From Sipunculus nudus (lineage: Eukaryota; Annelida; Sipuncula; Golfingiida; Sipunculidae), in assembly GCA_026874595.1 (NCBI GenBank), contig CM049308.1, positions 23,043,867-23,107,866 of the forward strand: 64,000 nucleotides of DNA, given 5' to 3'. Below the pieces are notes generated by a model. The model was not told where the DNA came from. It saw nothing but the letters and a program-made list of their open reading frames with translations, and ran no database searches. Shown in pieces: positions 48,163 to 58,490 of the stretch. The position numbers and the translations under genes were made by a program. Position 1 is the stretch's first letter. Each line of letters begins with the position of its first letter.

Positions 48163-48747
48163 TTATCTTTACCAACAAAAGTTTTTACAGACATACCCAT
48201 TTGTGCATAAGAACAGTATACAGGGAAAGAAATCAAAAACATGAATATGCAGGCTGTTCGTTCGTTGACCAGAGCAAACCTTGACTGCAAAGCCTTTTTT
48301 ATTAAAAAAATATACTATTTAAATCTAAATTCAGATTGTGTCCCAAGAAGTGATAATTAAAAAAATATATAAGTTAATTAAGCTGAAACTGACGAAAATC
48401 CAGAAATTCAAGGAGCACGTGCTTAGACAAAAGGAAGGGACTTCGCCTTGATCCGGATCCAGATCTATGTTTTAAGTTTATCGATCTTTACAAAAAGTAA
48501 AACTTTTTTAGTGCCCCATACCCATCCTTCAACAACATTTTATTCATATTCAGCTTGTGCTCTTGGGACTGAATTATCTAAAAGATGGAGGAAACCCGGA
48601 GAATATGCGGAGAATTGCAACATGTAATACTCCTCACCTATCTCCAGCGATTCTCCGGGAATTCCCTTACATGGCTTCCTTGCTGGTACTCGCGCACATA
48701 CACTACACGTGCTTGATGTCCCCTCTGTGTATATGTGTGTGTGTGTG
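48163..48747. other. Unique sequence
   Basis: Nothing recognisable beyond a GGATCCGGATCC-like phrase near 48453. Confidence 0.4.
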
Positions 48748-48748
48748 T

Positions 48749-48773
48749 GGGGGGAGGGGGGGGGGGAGGGGGG
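48749..48773 (+). repeat. (GT)n followed by a G-rich tract
   Basis: A short GT run leads into G6-A-G11-A-G6, quadruplex-capable. Confidence 0.85.
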
Positions 48774-49372
48774 ATGTCGCTCGGCAGTTACAACTGATCA
48801 AGGTGAAAACAAATCGTCAAAAATTTGGGCGTTTGCTCAAAACTTTGTCCATGTCGGGAATTTATCTTTCCCGATCTGGTGGTACCTCTGGATTGCAATG
48901 ATGCGAGATTGTTAACATTAATATTACAGTACATTACAGAAAGTATATGGTATTGACAAACAATTAAAATGAATGTGGCAAACAACCGGCATATTAGGGT
49001 GTCGAATGCCAGTCAGTAAAACAAATTGAGCATAAGACCTCTATTTGTCAATCGATGATAAATTGTTTCGTTGAGTATCTAATGAAGCTAACTTGTGCAT
49101 GTGGAGGTGAAAAATAAAGGAATATATAAGTAAAACAAGACAGAATAGATAACGAGAGAACCTCCCCCCAGACTCTCGAAACTGGGCGATAATGAGGAAA
49201 TGTCCTTCGAAATTCGGTCACGGACAGAAATAAATGCCATTTGCAAATCTGTGACTTAGGATTAACAAATCTTCATATTATAAATATAGCACAAGCAGGG
49301 GCTGGGCAAAAGAAAAAGAAACAAGAAAATTTGTATTCGATGGTTTGCACCGTGAGCAACTAAAGAAAGTCC
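48774..49372. other. Unique sequence
   Basis: No feature recognised. A CTTAGATTAACAAAT-like AT patch precedes the next element. Confidence 0.35.
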
Positions 49373-49843
49373 TACGCTCTTTACATAGCGCATAACCAAT
49401 AGGCCAGATACCTATATTGTAAGCGCTGTTTGTTATGACCTTGTATCCTGAATCTCTACACCAGAGGGGAGCACTGTATTTTGGTCCAATGAGATGAGAC
49501 CCTGTGATGGAAGCAAAACGGTTTACCAGCCAAGCGAGAAATACACGAAGCGTATGTTGTTCATTTCGTTTTGAGTGACAGCTCATCGCCCCGGCGACCG
49601 TTTGAACAGGCCACAGGCTCAGAGAGAATTGCCCCGCACGTGGTTTCTGGGCGGAGCCTGGTTCCTGTCGAGTGTTTGTTGCCTTGCATTTGGTTGGCTG
49701 ATAGTCACATCAGCAGTTTTTTTAAGCAGACAGGCCCATATGCACCAACTTGTGTTTAAATGCATCATAAACGGTCAAAGTAGGCAGCGTGAAAATCAAT
49801 AGCTTCTTTAGAAGCGCAAGATTTCCGCTGTCTCGGGAGCGTA
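49373..49843 (+). mobile_element. 471-bp non-autonomous DNA element, copy B, with TIR and TSD
   Basis: Ends TACGCTC (49373-49379) and GAGCGTA (49837-49843) are perfect 7-bp inverted repeats. The element is flanked by AGAAAGTCC on both sides (49364-49372 and 49844-49852). A 9-10 bp duplication is the size produced by Mutator-like transposases. The first 446 bp match 32081-32526; the last 25 bp are missing from that copy. Perfect hairpin GCTTCT-TT-AGAAGC at 49802-49815. Non-coding. Confidence 0.85.
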
Positions 49844-49953
49844 AGAAAGTCCATCCATACAAAATGTTGCCCCAAATATGAATGAAATAATCTCATCATC
49901 CCGTATAAGCCTCCTCTTTATAAATGATTCAACTTTATAGGTAAGATAATTTG

Positions 49954-49956
<3 letters not shown>

Positions 49957-50009
<53 letters not shown>
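49957..50009. repeat. (AT)n microsatellite
   Basis: About 53 bp of AT dinucleotides. Confidence 0.96.
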
Positions 50010-50013
<4 letters not shown>

Positions 50014-50417
50014 TAGAACATCAAGCAGGGTTTCAAAGACAACACCATCCACTGACAGTGCGTTTGACTGGAGACAGTTGTACAAAAAATATATAAAAAC
50101 ATATACGAGGTAGAGTGTGGAGATCATGTAATTTATGTCGGTTTTCCGAAAGCATTCAAGAGCATACAACGTGACCTTAAAAATATGTATTGTAAAGAAA
50201 GAAAGCGGACTGAAAGATAAAGAATGATTGTTGATTCTTGCATTCTGAAAAACCTTCATTGATTTTGTGAAAATAGGCATTAACTTCAAGTTTTCAGTGA
50301 CGCTTTGGCAGAGGGGGAGAGGATGCAAAATCGGTGTTAACTTTGTTGCCTCCTCCAGTGTTCATTCCCTTTTGTGTGTTGTGGTTAGTGTTTGTTTACA
50401 ACTTAACTAAAGCAGTT
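50010..50417. other. AT-rich sequence
   Basis: The 136-codon minus ORF here gains its length from the microsatellite (Tyr-Ile repeats) and is not a gene. Could include the 5' region of the gene candidate downstream. Confidence 0.35.
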
Positions 50418-50504
50418 ATGGACGGAATCTCACGATATTTCAGCGCATTTCTGGAAAAAGCTAATGAAAATTCGATTAGATTTTGGTGTGATTCCGGCAC
50501 ATGA
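50418..50504 (+). other. Small ORF upstream of the gene candidate
   Basis: A 28-codon ORF, MDGISRYFSAFLEKANENS... to TGA at 50502. It could be an upstream ORF in a 5' leader or chance. Confidence 0.15.
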
Positions 50505-50699
50505 TCCGGATTAAGGAACATCATCAAAATATTCACAAATGTACAATCACTTATTTACGCATGAACCTGGTAATATTGGCCGAAAAATTGAATGGCGGAA
50601 GCTTGTATTCATTAGTATGATGATTTCAAGTGTATGAAGGAAGCTCATTCACAAACTAAACAAATTTTCCACAAAACAATAATTTTGGCTCCAATTTAA

Positions 50700-50762
50700 A
50701 TGTTTGTGATTTCCACGCCTGATAAGGACGAAGAGGTACACGCAGTGCTGAAATTTTCTAAG
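50700..50762 (+). CDS. Candidate first coding exon (21 codons)
   Basis: ATG at 50700 opens MFVISTPDKDEEVHAVLKFS plus a final K, ending exactly at TCTAAG|GTAAGT, a near-ideal donor. The residue mix is ordinary for protein, and a stop lies just upstream of the ATG. It would join in phase 0 to the exon at 50991. No family recognised, so this is a hypothetical gene seen only from its own signals. Confidence 0.33.
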
Positions 50763-50990
50763 GTAAGTTATGAGTGAGGTAAATTAATTGTCAATCATCA
50801 GAAAAATGACCGTTGTATAGGACAGCCATAAAAACTTTTTGATAATGCATAGGAGGTCAATAGAAAAGTGCAATTAGGTGACTTATTTTCGCAGTTTTAA
50901 TATATAAGGGGAAAGATTCAATTTTTTTCACTACATTTTAATCATACTTTTCCTTTGTGTGATTCATCGCATTATTCACTCGGTATTGAG

Positions 50991-51425
50991 ACCAGTAATA
51001 AGTTGTCGAAAAAATCGCGGTATAGACCTTGCGTGCATGTAACAATAACAAACAATTACTTAAAATGTAAGCGTGTATACGTTATGTCCATTATCGTGGT
51101 TAGGCTTAGTCCACGTGACTTTGAATCTGATTATAACACAGCCGAGGGTACCTCAATAGAGGATGCATTGGAATTTAAGGATCGCAGATTTGCGGTTTCG
51201 TCATCCGTGCGCTATTTAATGTACGTCCTAATTGGAATGACCAAAAAACGTATACATCGTCGCAGATACGTGCAGACATGCATGCTTTTCGGTCCAACTA
51301 AATATCGTAACATTATACGTGTTCTCCTTCATTTCATTTACTATATAATTAACAAAGACGCTATTAAAGCATTATTTCTTACCATAAGTGGCTTGCCTAA
51401 TATAGTTTTGGAAAATAGGCGATAG
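50991..51425 (+). CDS. Candidate second and last exon (144 codons)
   Basis: An acceptor GGTATTGAG|ACC follows a pyrimidine-rich stretch (50948-50980). The open frame then runs 144 codons to TAG at 51423-51425, and AATAAA lies 30 bp further (51455-51460). The protein starts TSNKLSKKSRYRPC, has hydrophobic segments (VMSIIVVRL; RVLLHFIYYII) and a basic patch MTKKRIHRRRY. Joined to the first exon it gives about 165 residues. As an unspliced ORF from 50955 it could also be read as 156 codons from a GTG. No homology recognised. Alternative: a chance ORF, although long for such AT-rich DNA. Confidence 0.33.
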   Translation, partial: TSNKLSKKSRYRPCVHVTITNNYLKCKRVYVMSIIVVRLSPRDFESDYNTAEGTSIEDALEFKDRRFAVSSSVRYLMYVLIGMTKKRIHRRRYVQTCMLFGPTKYRNIIRVLLHFIYYIINKDAIKALFLTISGLPNIVLENRR

Positions 51426-51454
51426 TTTCAGAGCTTTCTTAATCATATCCGTAA

Positions 51455-51460
51455 AATAAA
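51455..51460 (+). terminator. Poly(A) signal AATAAA
   Basis: 30 bp after the stop of the candidate exon. AATAAA is common in AT-rich DNA, so this is supporting evidence only. Confidence 0.35.
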
Positions 51461-51798
51461 GGAGATTTTCCCAGCTTCTGTATCATAAACTTAAGCACAT
51501 ACGTTGTGCTCTATATTGCATGCAAAAGGAGACTTCTGCAGTATCTGTCTTATACCCAAAGATGATCTCTTGAGCCCTTCATAGAAAATATACACGATAA
51601 CGCTGACCCCATTGTACACATGTTGTTCATTTTGTTTATATTCTCTTGTTTATAGTATGTGGGGGCCCGCCTAAATAATCGACACACATTTAGCAAGGGC
51701 ATCCAGGTTAAAGTCAGATGGAGTAGTTTATCAGAATTGGGATTTGCTACTAGTGACCTTTAAACTTCTGCACATATGCCAGCAACCACCTTTTTAAG
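51461..51798. other. Unique sequence
   Basis: GGGCCCGCCTAAATAATCG at about 51663 recurs near 52193, marking a shared repeat edge. Confidence 0.4.
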
Positions 51799-52130
51799 CT
51801 CAACGGACTGACAGTCAAATGAGGTTTATGAATGGCGCTTTGTCCGTCGTCCGATCAGCGTGCCGGGCGTCCCCCCCTTAGGCCGTCCGTTAGCAGGTAC
51901 AAATCGTGACCGCTAACCCTAGAAACTTGTACTTGAATATCAAGGTACGTTAATACAAAATCTTCTTGGACACCTGAAATTAGGTTACATGGTTTCATCC
52001 AGTGACCTTAAACCCGTGTGTTTTTTATTATGGTTGGTTTCTTCAGTTACTGAAGACTGGTGGCGCCACCTGTATTTTTTTTCTATTTTTAATGCATTTT
52101 TCCCCTTTATTTTGAGACTGAAAAATTATA
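51799..52130 (+). mobile_element. Short relative of the 43.4 kb repeat
   Basis: Starts with hairpin CTCAACGGACT-GAC-AGTCAAATGAG, then CTTTGTCCGTCGTCCG, GTTAGCAGGTACAAATCGTG and CTGGTGGCGCCACCTG, in the same order as 43432-43800. Only about one ~338-bp unit is present. Confidence 0.75.
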
Positions 52131-52189
52131 TTGATACTATCAGATTCGCAACTATGGTTTCATCTGTGTCCTGAGACCTTGTGTGTTTA

Positions 52190-52880
52190 TTAGGGCCCGC
52201 TTAAATAAACGGATGCCCTATACTGATCACCCTGTCCGTCCGTCTGGTCATCTGTTCGTCTTTCTGTATTTCCGTCAAATTTGTTTCCCTGATGATAAAT
52301 CCAGTTTGGATTGACATATGGATTTCAATATTGACTTATATATAAACCACCAATAATGTAAGAACCCTTTTGATTTTTGGGTCGTGAGGTCAAAGGTAAA
52401 GGTCACAGAACCAACTATTTAAAAAGGTTGTTGATTTATTTATTTTTAGCTAAACATTTCATCCTAAACCTACCATCTTCCAGATATATTGCTCACCTGT
52501 CAATAGTGAAAGAAATTTATGGATTTTTGGGTCACAAGGTCAAGGTGACGGGGGCCATCTATCCACACATAAAAAACACCAGTTGGGATTGAAATATTGG
52601 TTTCAAACTTGACTTATATAAGGTCCACCACTTAAGTTAGAACTCCATTAATTTTGGGGTCATGAGGTCAATGGTCAAGGTCACAGGACCCACTACTTTT
52701 GAAAGATTGTGGATGCATTTTAAGCCAAACTTTTCATCGCAAACATTCCGTCTTCAACAGGGGAAGATTTTGGTTCGCTAGGTCAAAGGTCAGTGTCATA
52801 TAGGGCTTCTCCATTCACAAATTAGTTTATGGATGATAGCTCCAGTTTGGGTAAACAGGTTGGCTTCAAATTTATCAGAG
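52190..52880 (+). mobile_element. GGGCCCGC/GTCCGTC repeat with AGGTCA clusters
   Basis: Begins AGGGCCCGCTTAAATAAACG and CCTGTCCGTCCGTCTGG, then has degenerate units spaced about 120-150 bp, each with AGGTCA half-sites (about 52388, 52537, 52665, 52780). Translation of open frames gives no domain. Probably another molluscan repeat with internal duplications. Confidence 0.6.
52780..52792 (+). promoter_or_regulatory. Perfect DR1 nuclear-receptor element
   Basis: AGGTCAAAGGTCA is an exact direct repeat with 1-bp spacing, the consensus for RXR/HNF4/COUP-TF dimers. It lies inside a repeat; activity is inference. Confidence 0.45.
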
Positions 52881-53423
52881 GACCCATATTTTGAAAAAAA
52901 AGCTCATAAACATATCCTCATAGACCAATTCAACTGAGCGTTGCGACCCATTGGTCCCTTGTATCTGTTTGTCAACATGAGCACATGTACCGTGTTTACA
53001 AATAACCTGTAGATTTAGAAGCTTATACATCCGAACCAGAGACTTCATGTTAATAATTCTCAATAGGAATTGCCTACAATGCATTAATGTAAGCAAAGTA
53101 AGCCAGAAATCACGAAAGTATAATATAGATAAGGCACATTAATTGCTAGTTTGAATGTACGGTTGTCACTGATCGTCGAACTCAACCCATGCGGTTTGAG
53201 GTTAATACTTGCAGCAAGCCCTGCAGAAGTAAGATATGTCCCTGCCTTTATCAATCTGTTCATTACCATGGGAACGAGATTAGTCAGTGCCGTATAAATG
53301 TTAAACTAAGGTGGCGGGCGGCTGGTAGCCGTCAGGATGTCTTCAGATTGACTCTGCGCTATATATATATACACGCACAGTTATCATTTTGTGCTGCGAA
53401 ATGAAATTCTTCTCTCCTGTCAT
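52881..53423. other. Unique sequence
   Basis: No gene; balanced patch at 53290-53350. Confidence 0.4.
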
Positions 53424-53424
53424 T

Positions 53425-53478
<54 letters not shown>
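53424..53478. repeat. (AT)n microsatellite
   Basis: AT dinucleotides with one GTA interruption. Confidence 0.95.
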
Positions 53479-53480
<2 letters not shown>

Positions 53481-53605
53481 TGATGAGTGCAACAATGTAC
53501 AACCACGTAGTAATAAATATATCTGACAAAATTTGTTTAGTCTATAATTGTATTACAAAACAGCTGTAGTTCCATACCACCATACCACAGTCATAGTGCA
53601 CTCTA

Positions 53606-53610
<5 letters not shown>

Positions 53611-53668
<58 letters not shown>

Positions 53669-53678
53669 TTATATATAA
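53611..53678. repeat. (AT)n microsatellite ending in TTTATA repeats
   Basis: AT dinucleotides followed by three ATTTAT steps. Confidence 0.95.
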
Positions 53679-54355
53679 GGGAACGTAAACTGTAATTTCG
53701 TGCACTGAATGCTTAATATTCTTGTTCTTTGTAATATATAAGGATCCCTAGGTTTTTTTTTACATGACTTTATCATGTTTTTGTAAATTGACGCAACTTA
53801 AACGTATTCAGCTATTCATCTGCCTTGTTTGTAGAATGTATGTAATTTCTGGCTTACTCTGCATACACAGGTACTGAATTGTAGGTAATACCTGCTAAGA
53901 AAGGTTTTTATAACGCCCTGTAACGGTGGTATGAGTTTATCAACAAGGTGTTAGTAAACACTGTACAAAGTATGCAACCGGAGGTGGTTGACTGCGCATG
54001 TGCGGAAGTTGAAAGGTCAATATATAGTTGTCGGTGGTGAAGATATATGAAGAATCTCATGTCATTTGCGAATTTCGGGTTCGATTACGATCAGGGCCAT
54101 TTCCTGGGACCCCCCATTTGTTTTAAACTGGTGGATATAAAGAGTAACAATATAACCATAGGCGCTTGAATTGCTATTACTGTAGATTTCCGTTAAATTT
54201 GTTACTTTTCTGGGTCATTTCTTTATGACTTATCTGACTTATCTGAACTTATCTGACAATTCCTAGCGTTTGTCACACTATATGGTCCATCTCTTAATTA
54301 TTTACTTAATATTTGTGACAGGCAGGCAAAAAACCTCGTTGCAACGGTAAGTGTA
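53679..54355. other. AT-rich sequence
   Basis: Includes a GGGTTCGATTACG B-box-like phrase near 54067 without a matching A-box. Confidence 0.4.
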
Positions 54356-54576
54356 CAGTCGAACCTCTATAATGTGGGCACCCTTGGGACTGGACCAAAC
54401 TGCCCGCTTTATTAAAGTCCCACTATATGGAGGTACTAGTGCTGCTTTCAGTGCTGCCATCTACTTTGAAATATTACTATATAGTTTCTACTGTTTTAAA
54501 AGTACATCATTAAATTGATAAATGTATTTTATCTCCCTGTTTTTGAATGTAAAAGTTAACAAATAAAAATTTAATT

Positions 54577-54581
<5 letters not shown>

Positions 54582-54638
<57 letters not shown>
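54582..54638. repeat. (AT)n microsatellite
   Basis: About 56 bp of AT dinucleotides inside the pogo-like element. Confidence 0.96.
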
Positions 54639-54641
<3 letters not shown>

Positions 54642-55179
54642 TGTAAACCTGTACATTACACTTAGGGTTTGACAGTTTATATAAGCGGACAGCAACAGTG
54701 AATATGACACTGAATTCATGCAAATGACCAGTGTTTGGTGCTGATCATAAAGTTCAACTGCTAAATAAGCACTGCACTGGTCCAGGGGGACCTTACCCTT
54801 TTACCTCATCATGGAGTACCAAGTAATTGGGTGAATAAGCAGGGTGTATACTCATGGTATTTAATATAGCAGTTTCTATGCTTTGCTGACAAAGGAAAGC
54901 CTCGTTTCTGTCAGATCAAAGTATGCTTATCAGTAAAATATGAATGCCTGCTGAGTGGTGCATTCACTGCTGGCTATTTATTTATAGGCCATCACAGGAA
55001 CAGGAAGTCTGGGCTTGAGATCTGACTGGACGGAGCATATGCAGGCAAAAAAAAAGGAGACTAGCTTACATTATCCTATGCCTAGCCCTGAGACAAGAAG
55101 GCTATTATTATGATATGCAATTAGACAGTAATACGCCTTTGACCCTTGTTCATCTGTTTGATAATTATCATTTATAGTT

Positions 55180-55800
55180 TAATAAACAATAGACAAAGCT
55201 CCCAAAGTTTAAATAGGAAGATTTTTCAATTGGGAAAATCGATGATGTGCCAGAGAAAAGTGCCCACTTTACAGAATATAGAGGTGGCCACATTAGCTAA
55301 ATATAAAAAAAAAAGAAAAAAAATAGGAACATCAATGAAGTGCCCACATCAGCTGGGGAAAAGTACCCACTTTACAGAATATAGAGGTGGCCACATTAGC
55401 TAAACAATAAAAAAGAAAAAAAAAAAAAAAAAAAATAGGAAAATCAATAAAGTGCCCACATTAGCCGGAGAAAGGTGCCCACTTTACAGAATGTAGAGAG
55501 ATGCCCACATTAGCTAAACTTAAACAAGAAGAAGAAGAAAAATAGGAAAATCAATAAAGTGCCCACATAAGCCGGAGAAAAGTGCCCACTTTACAGAATA
55601 TAGAGGTGCCGACATGAGCTAAACATAAAAAAGAAGAAAAAAAAGGAAAATCAATGAAGTGCCCACATTAGCTGGGGGAAAAGTGCCCACTTTACAGATA
55701 TTGAGGTGGCCACATTAGCTAAACATAAAAAAAGAAGAAAAAAATGGGACTGCCCAAAAGTGCCAAATTTATAGAATGCCCACTATATTGAGGTGCCCAC
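55180..55800 (+). repeat. ~105-bp tandem array inside the pogo-like element
   Basis: GTGCCCACTTTACAGAATAT recurs with anchors at 55261, 55364, 55476, 55583 and 55684, then a shorter unit at 55761. Each unit also has GCCCACATTAGCTAAAC and a poly-A/AAG stretch. The motif GTGCCCAC repeats the element's own terminal sequence. Confidence 0.9.
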
Positions 55801-55819
55801 TAAGATAGGTTCGACTGTA

Positions 55820-56188
55820 GTTCGGTGTTAGTATTCACAGAATTCCTTCCATGCCAGCATTTTGACAGGAAGAATTAATCTTTCTATGTAATTTTCTATC
55901 TTATGAAAAAGATTTCTTGCACAAATAGCTAGAATAACATGTCGTCACCAGGTGCCGAAGTTGAGCATGTCTCATTCTGTTACGAAAAGGCGATAGCCAT
56001 GGCATAGCAACCGAGGACGCGCTTTCTCTCTGGTTGATATGTTAACTTATGGAGTCTTAAGATGGTGACACTGCTGATGTACTTCAAATTTCGCCCGAAA
56101 CCGCTGTGATATGGCTGTCGGACTTACCAACGGGGCTCCTTGCTTGCCTATCCCAAATATTAAGTAAATAATACAGAGATGGAACATA
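55820..56188. other. Unique sequence
   Basis: A minus-strand frame (IFGIGKQGAPLVSPTAIS) crosses a GTTG|GTAAGT donor-like site at about 56123. Too short to call an exon. Confidence 0.25.
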
Positions 56189-56197
56189 CATATATAT

Positions 56198-56250
<53 letters not shown>

Positions 56251-56251
56251 G
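56189..56251. repeat. (AT)n microsatellite
   Basis: AT dinucleotides with AAATA and TTTA interruptions. Confidence 0.95.
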
Positions 56252-57646
56252 TGTGAAATGATCCAGAAAATTAACAAATTTAATCGAAATCTACACTAAT
56301 AGCAATTCAAGCGCCTGTGATATAACGATCTTAGAGTGACCTTTATCGTTATACAACTCACAGAGCCACTAGCAGCCCTTTGAAGTCAGGGGCGGGTACA
56401 AGATCTTATGAGAAGGGGGAGGGGGTTATCAGTTATGGCATGGGTATACCCAGTGTGCCTTTGAAGGCTGATAGATTATATACATAACTCTTTGTATGCA
56501 GCGTATACGGAAGAAATGGTACAAGACGTGAAAGACGCTTACCTTTAAACGTATATTATTCTATTTCGCAAATTTATTAGTTCTAAAACGTTTGTCCGTG
56601 GGCCCCCTGCGTTCGCTCTTTATTCACCTCTGGAACTGTCCTATTAAAGAAGAAGTAAAACGGAAGACAATGATGATGTCATGTGCTAATCAATGGGACT
56701 GACGGAAGATCCGCCTTTCCGCCTTTCCTCACCTGATCCGATGATGTTAGTTCTTCCTTTACACCACTTCTGGAACCCAGCGGTCAGAAAGAGCAACCAT
56801 CCCCCCCCCCCCCCCGGCAAAGATTACCTCCCGCCAGGATAACATATCAGAGCTGCAACACCCACTACCCATGTGACGTCCCAGGCCACCCACCCCTGTC
56901 CGAGACAACCCATGCCGAGAGTACGACCATCACCGCAATACAGAAAAAGACAGATACCACAACGGTAAAAAATCAATGTGGGTATTCTGAAGGAGAATTT
57001 TATTAAAATATAAAAAATATGGCTTCATTGTAAAATGAGGGAAATACCACTATCCTTAAATGCAAACAGGCCCTGCTTGTGTATTATTTTCCGCCTTTCC
57101 GATGACTCTAAATTTTAAAGGTAAAAATGCACCTCTGGTAATTTCCTCTCATGCTACAGATGGCGAACGTTTCTGTGTATATTAAAATGTGTATCGTTGT
57201 GGAATATCTTATGGCAGAAAGAAAACTGACAAATGTTTAGGCCCCACACCCGGCCTACTTCCTCAATGCAAATCGGCGAATGTCCGACAAAACCTCGGAT
57301 GTTGTATTACCTTCAGGATTCATACTGGTCCTTGAATTTATTGAACGTGCTTGAATTTAAACTGATAGTTTCAAGACATTGAAAGTCAGTCCCTGAAGAA
57401 AGCACCTTCCCCTTTAACTCTTTTCAAAGTAATTTAAATTTTGTAGCAGAACCAACTTCTATATTTTCAGTCCCTCCTATAAACGTGTTGTTAGATTCTG
57501 TGCGTTCATTTGCTAATGTCTTGTATTTGTTCTTGCACACCTTGCACTGATTACAGCAAATTATCAGACGAAATCTTTTAATAAGGTCTTTAACCCCGTA
57601 AATGTCGTTGGAACTTGCTGAATGCAGGTTTTAATAACCGAATATA
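56252..57646. other. Unique sequence with a GC-balanced block
   Basis: 56580-56960 is GC-balanced, with a poly-C tract at 56803-56816 and the direct repeat CCGCCTTTCCGCCTTTCC near 56711. It may be regulatory or an old exon. The rest is AT-rich without recognised features. Confidence 0.3.
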
Positions 57647-57942
57647 CAGTCTAGTCCACACAATCCGAGTGCCAGAACAAGTCCAGTACAAATATCCGTA
57701 AAGAGCAAATTAAATCATATTAACGTGTACATTTTTACGTTAGTTCCCACATGCGTTTACATGAAAATTTACAAAAAATTACATTTATAGCTCCTGATGC
57801 TGAGCAAAGCTTGGTATATATATTTATTGTTGTTATTTTGTAATATTCTATTAGTAGTTCGCACATGTACATTATTGTTTATAATTAAGATTTGTTTTCT
57901 ATTGGACTCGAGATGGACTCAACCTACTTTCTGGAGTCCATA

Positions 57943-57943
<1 letters not shown>
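57647..57943 (+). mobile_element. GGACTCG-family hAT-like element, copy 1 (truncated)
   Basis: Collinear with 62329-62750: shared ACAAATATCC, TGATGCTGAGCAAAGCTT and TTGGACTCGA(G/C)ATGGAC. It begins CAGTCTAGTCC and is cut off at an (AT)n array. Confidence 0.75.

Positions 57944-57944
<1 letters not shown>

Positions 57945-58010
<66 letters not shown>
57945..58010. repeat. (AT)n microsatellite
   Basis: About 66 bp of AT dinucleotides at the broken end of a transposon copy. Confidence 0.96.
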
Positions 58011-58013
<3 letters not shown>

Positions 58014-58331
58014 GGGGTATGGGGGTTGGAATACTCATAGCTGATAGTCTGAATCAGTCTAAAACAGCAAACGTTTGTGTTTACCATAACGTGACTGCAT
58101 GAGGTCAGTTCTTGCGCAGCCCCCAAAGAAGAAGAAACATGTAAGAAGAAGCACAGAAGAAACACTCTTTGGAATATGGCTATGTTTATTTGAGGCATTG
58201 ATCGCGCACGGTGCACGTTTATTTCGGCTCGTGTACAGAAATAGCAAATGGTTGGTTTAAAGAGAAACACTATAATTCGTGTATGTTTAAATTACTAGCA
58301 ATGTCGAAAGGTCTTCCAAGTCATAGTGCTG
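58011..58331. other. Unique sequence
   Basis: No feature recognised; overlapping minus ORFs extend through the microsatellite. Confidence 0.4.
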
Positions 58332-58490
58332 TAGCACTCATTATCAGGGTTACATGCAGGACCCTTAGGGTTTCAAAAAGAACCACCTGAGGAAAGGGTT
58401 CTACCTGGAACCTCTAAGGGTTAGCCACTAGCTCCAATCTAAAGGACCCTTAAGGGTTCTACATGTAACCTTTTTTTATTTGAGTGTAAC
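58332..58490. mobile_element. Small MITE with CACTCA ends
   Basis: GCACTCA near the left and TGAGTG near the right, then inverted GGTTACATG(C/T)AG(G/A)ACCCTTA blocks at both sides. Internal AAGGGTTCTACCTGGAACC hairpins give it the same style as the subterminal arrays at 12.6 and 16.8 kb. Possible TA target site. Confidence 0.6.

Larger units (their letters stand above)
54356..55817. mobile_element. Pogo/Tigger-like non-autonomous element, 1.46 kb
   Basis: Termini CAGTCGAACCT (54356) and AGGTTCGACTG (ending 55817) are inverted repeats, each flanked by TA (54354-54355 and 55818-55819), the target site of the Tc1/mariner-pogo group. The inverted match extends imperfectly through GTGGGCACC. No DDE transposase is visible. 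The inside holds an (AT)n array and a tandem array grown from the terminal sequence. Confidence 0.8.

Noticed and set aside
49918-50328. 136-codon minus-strand ORF
   Set aside because: Its length comes from the (AT)n array read as Tyr-Ile repeats.
56047-56277. Minus-strand frame crossing a GTAAGT donor-like site
   Set aside because: The frame begins inside an (AT)n array, and the part outside it is too short to judge.
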